Shown in pieces: positions 21,964 through 22,397 of a stretch of 22,397 bases of DNA (positions within the stretch are counted from its first letter, which is position 1; each line of letters opens with the position of its first letter). The notes below the pieces were generated by a model that was not told where the DNA came from, did not search any database, and saw nothing but the letters and a program-made list of their open reading frames with translations. The DNA is taken from positions 1-22,397 of the forward strand of contig CAKRIL010000047.1 of NCBI GenBank assembly GCA_934343915.1, given 5' to 3'. The position numbers and the translations under genes are program-made. Origin of the DNA: an uncultured Lachnospiraceae bacterium (lineage in GTDB: Bacteria > Bacillota > Clostridia > Lachnospirales > Lachnospiraceae).

Positions 21964-22350
21964 CTAATATCTTATCGCAAAATAGATAACATACATCCAT
22001 CCGAGAATGCCATGAAGAATCGCCCAGCCTATCGACTTCCACTTAATATATGATAGTACAACCGCCAATGCCGTTCCAATCGCAGCACCGGTATCAATGC
22101 TCTTCTCAACGGTTGTATTTTCCTTCAGCTTAGTTATAGTCTTTTTTTCAGAATCTGTCGGTCCGTATATCAAATCCTCCTCCGACACCTCAAGCACATT
22201 TGCAATCATCGACAGTGTCTGTATGTCCGGCTGCGTTTTTCCATTCTCCCACTTAGACACCGCCTGCCTTGTCACACTGCACTCCTTTGCAATGTCGTCC
22301 TGCGTGAGCTGGTTCTTTTTCCTGTAAAACTTAATATTGTCACCTATCAA
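21964..22350 (-). CDS. XRE-family regulator with hydrophobic C-terminal tail (128 aa)
   Basis: N-terminal HTH_3 domain (about 5-60) with the usual LTQDDIAKECSVTRQAVSKWENGKTQPDIQTL pattern split over 15-46, close to the SinR/Cro-like regulators of Firmicutes. After a charged linker (64-85) come two hydrophobic stretches, about 88-102 and 107-126, which may anchor the protein in the membrane. This layout is common among Clostridia 'XRE plus membrane tail' proteins of unknown signal. The start is a TTG at 22350: GGAGG lies 8 nt before it and no ATG is suitably placed. No toxin-like partner is adjacent; a 21-codon ORF follows. Targets are unknown, with autoregulation likely as for the family. Confidence 0.85.
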   Translation of the reverse strand: MIGDNIKFYRKKNQLTQDDIAKECSVTRQAVSKWENGKTQPDIQTLSMIANVLEVSEEDLIYGPTDSEKKTITKLKENTTVEKSIDTGAAIGTALAVVLSYIKWKSIGWAILHGILGWMYVIYFAIRY

Positions 22351-22371
22351 GATAAGTACCTCCGAATTGAA

Positions 22372-22388
22372 TTTATACCCAAATTATA
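22372..22388 (-). promoter_or_regulatory. Candidate -10 boxes for the XRE gene
   Basis: Minus-strand TATAAT (22388-22383) and TATAAA (22377-22372) occur as a direct repeat of GGTATAA 11 bp apart, upstream of the GGAGG. A -35 element would lie at or beyond the window edge, so which box is used cannot be told. Confidence 0.4.
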
Positions 22389-22397
22389 CCGACAGAT

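Noticed and set aside
21839..22350. Toxin-antitoxin pair (XRE plus small ORF)
   Set aside because: The 21-residue peptide has no hydrophobic toxin segment or known toxin motif, and the XRE protein has its own hydrophobic tail, unlike typical antitoxins.

Overview
The window reads as chromosomal DNA of an anaerobic, low-to-mid GC Firmicute of the Clostridia, most likely family Lachnospiraceae. This rests on gene content (stand-alone TrpB2, NCS2 uracil permease, PatB-type C-S lyase, CotF/ferritin-like protein, solute-binding-protein/hybrid-kinase modules), strong GGAGG ribosome binding sites, GTG and TTG starts, and sigma-A type promoters with 17-bp spacers. The genus is not fixed by anything I can see. 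Almost every gene is on the minus strand; only the hemerythrin gene, the MerR gene and one possible gene remnant read plus. I saw no tRNA, rRNA, CRISPR array or intact insertion sequence.

Layout. 1-1.7 kb: a tandem-domain bacteriohemerythrin faces a ferritin-like (CotF/rubrerythrin-type) protein. Between them lie a large nested inverted-repeat element (863-1095) and a bidirectional terminator. 1.8-4.9 kb: a metal-dependent amidohydrolase and a PatB/MalY lyase form a minus-strand operon, divergent from a MerR regulator, with an operator-like dyad between them. 4.9-11.3 kb: single housekeeping or accessory units, each with a recognisable promoter or terminator: uracil permease, glucose-6-phosphate isomerase, a TPR-GGDEF diguanylate cyclase and TrpB2.

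11.4-21.3 kb is the signalling region. Two solute-binding lipoprotein plus hybrid-histidine-kinase modules flank hisS. Module 1 is a family-3 (amino-acid type) lipoprotein whose TAG stop overlaps the GTG start of a kinase with one receiver. Module 2 is a lipoprotein joining a family-1 solute-binding domain to what looks like a 5'-nucleotidase C-terminal domain, then a 1001-aa kinase with PAS, HisKA, HATPase and two receivers, then an Hpt protein whose start overlaps the kinase end. Neither module has transporter permeases or a DNA-binding response regulator, so both look like dedicated sensors feeding a phosphorelay whose output is elsewhere. The GGDEF protein a few kb away carries no receiver and is at most an indirect partner.

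21.3-22.4 kb: a gene-poor leader and spacer holding a diverged copy of the motif found between the two module-2 genes, a possible plus-strand gene-end remnant, a terminator, a 21-codon small ORF with a good ribosome binding site, and an XRE regulator with a hydrophobic tail and a TTG start.

The strongest candidate for an undescribed system is module 2. The nested palindromic element at 863-1095 is the most striking non-coding structure.
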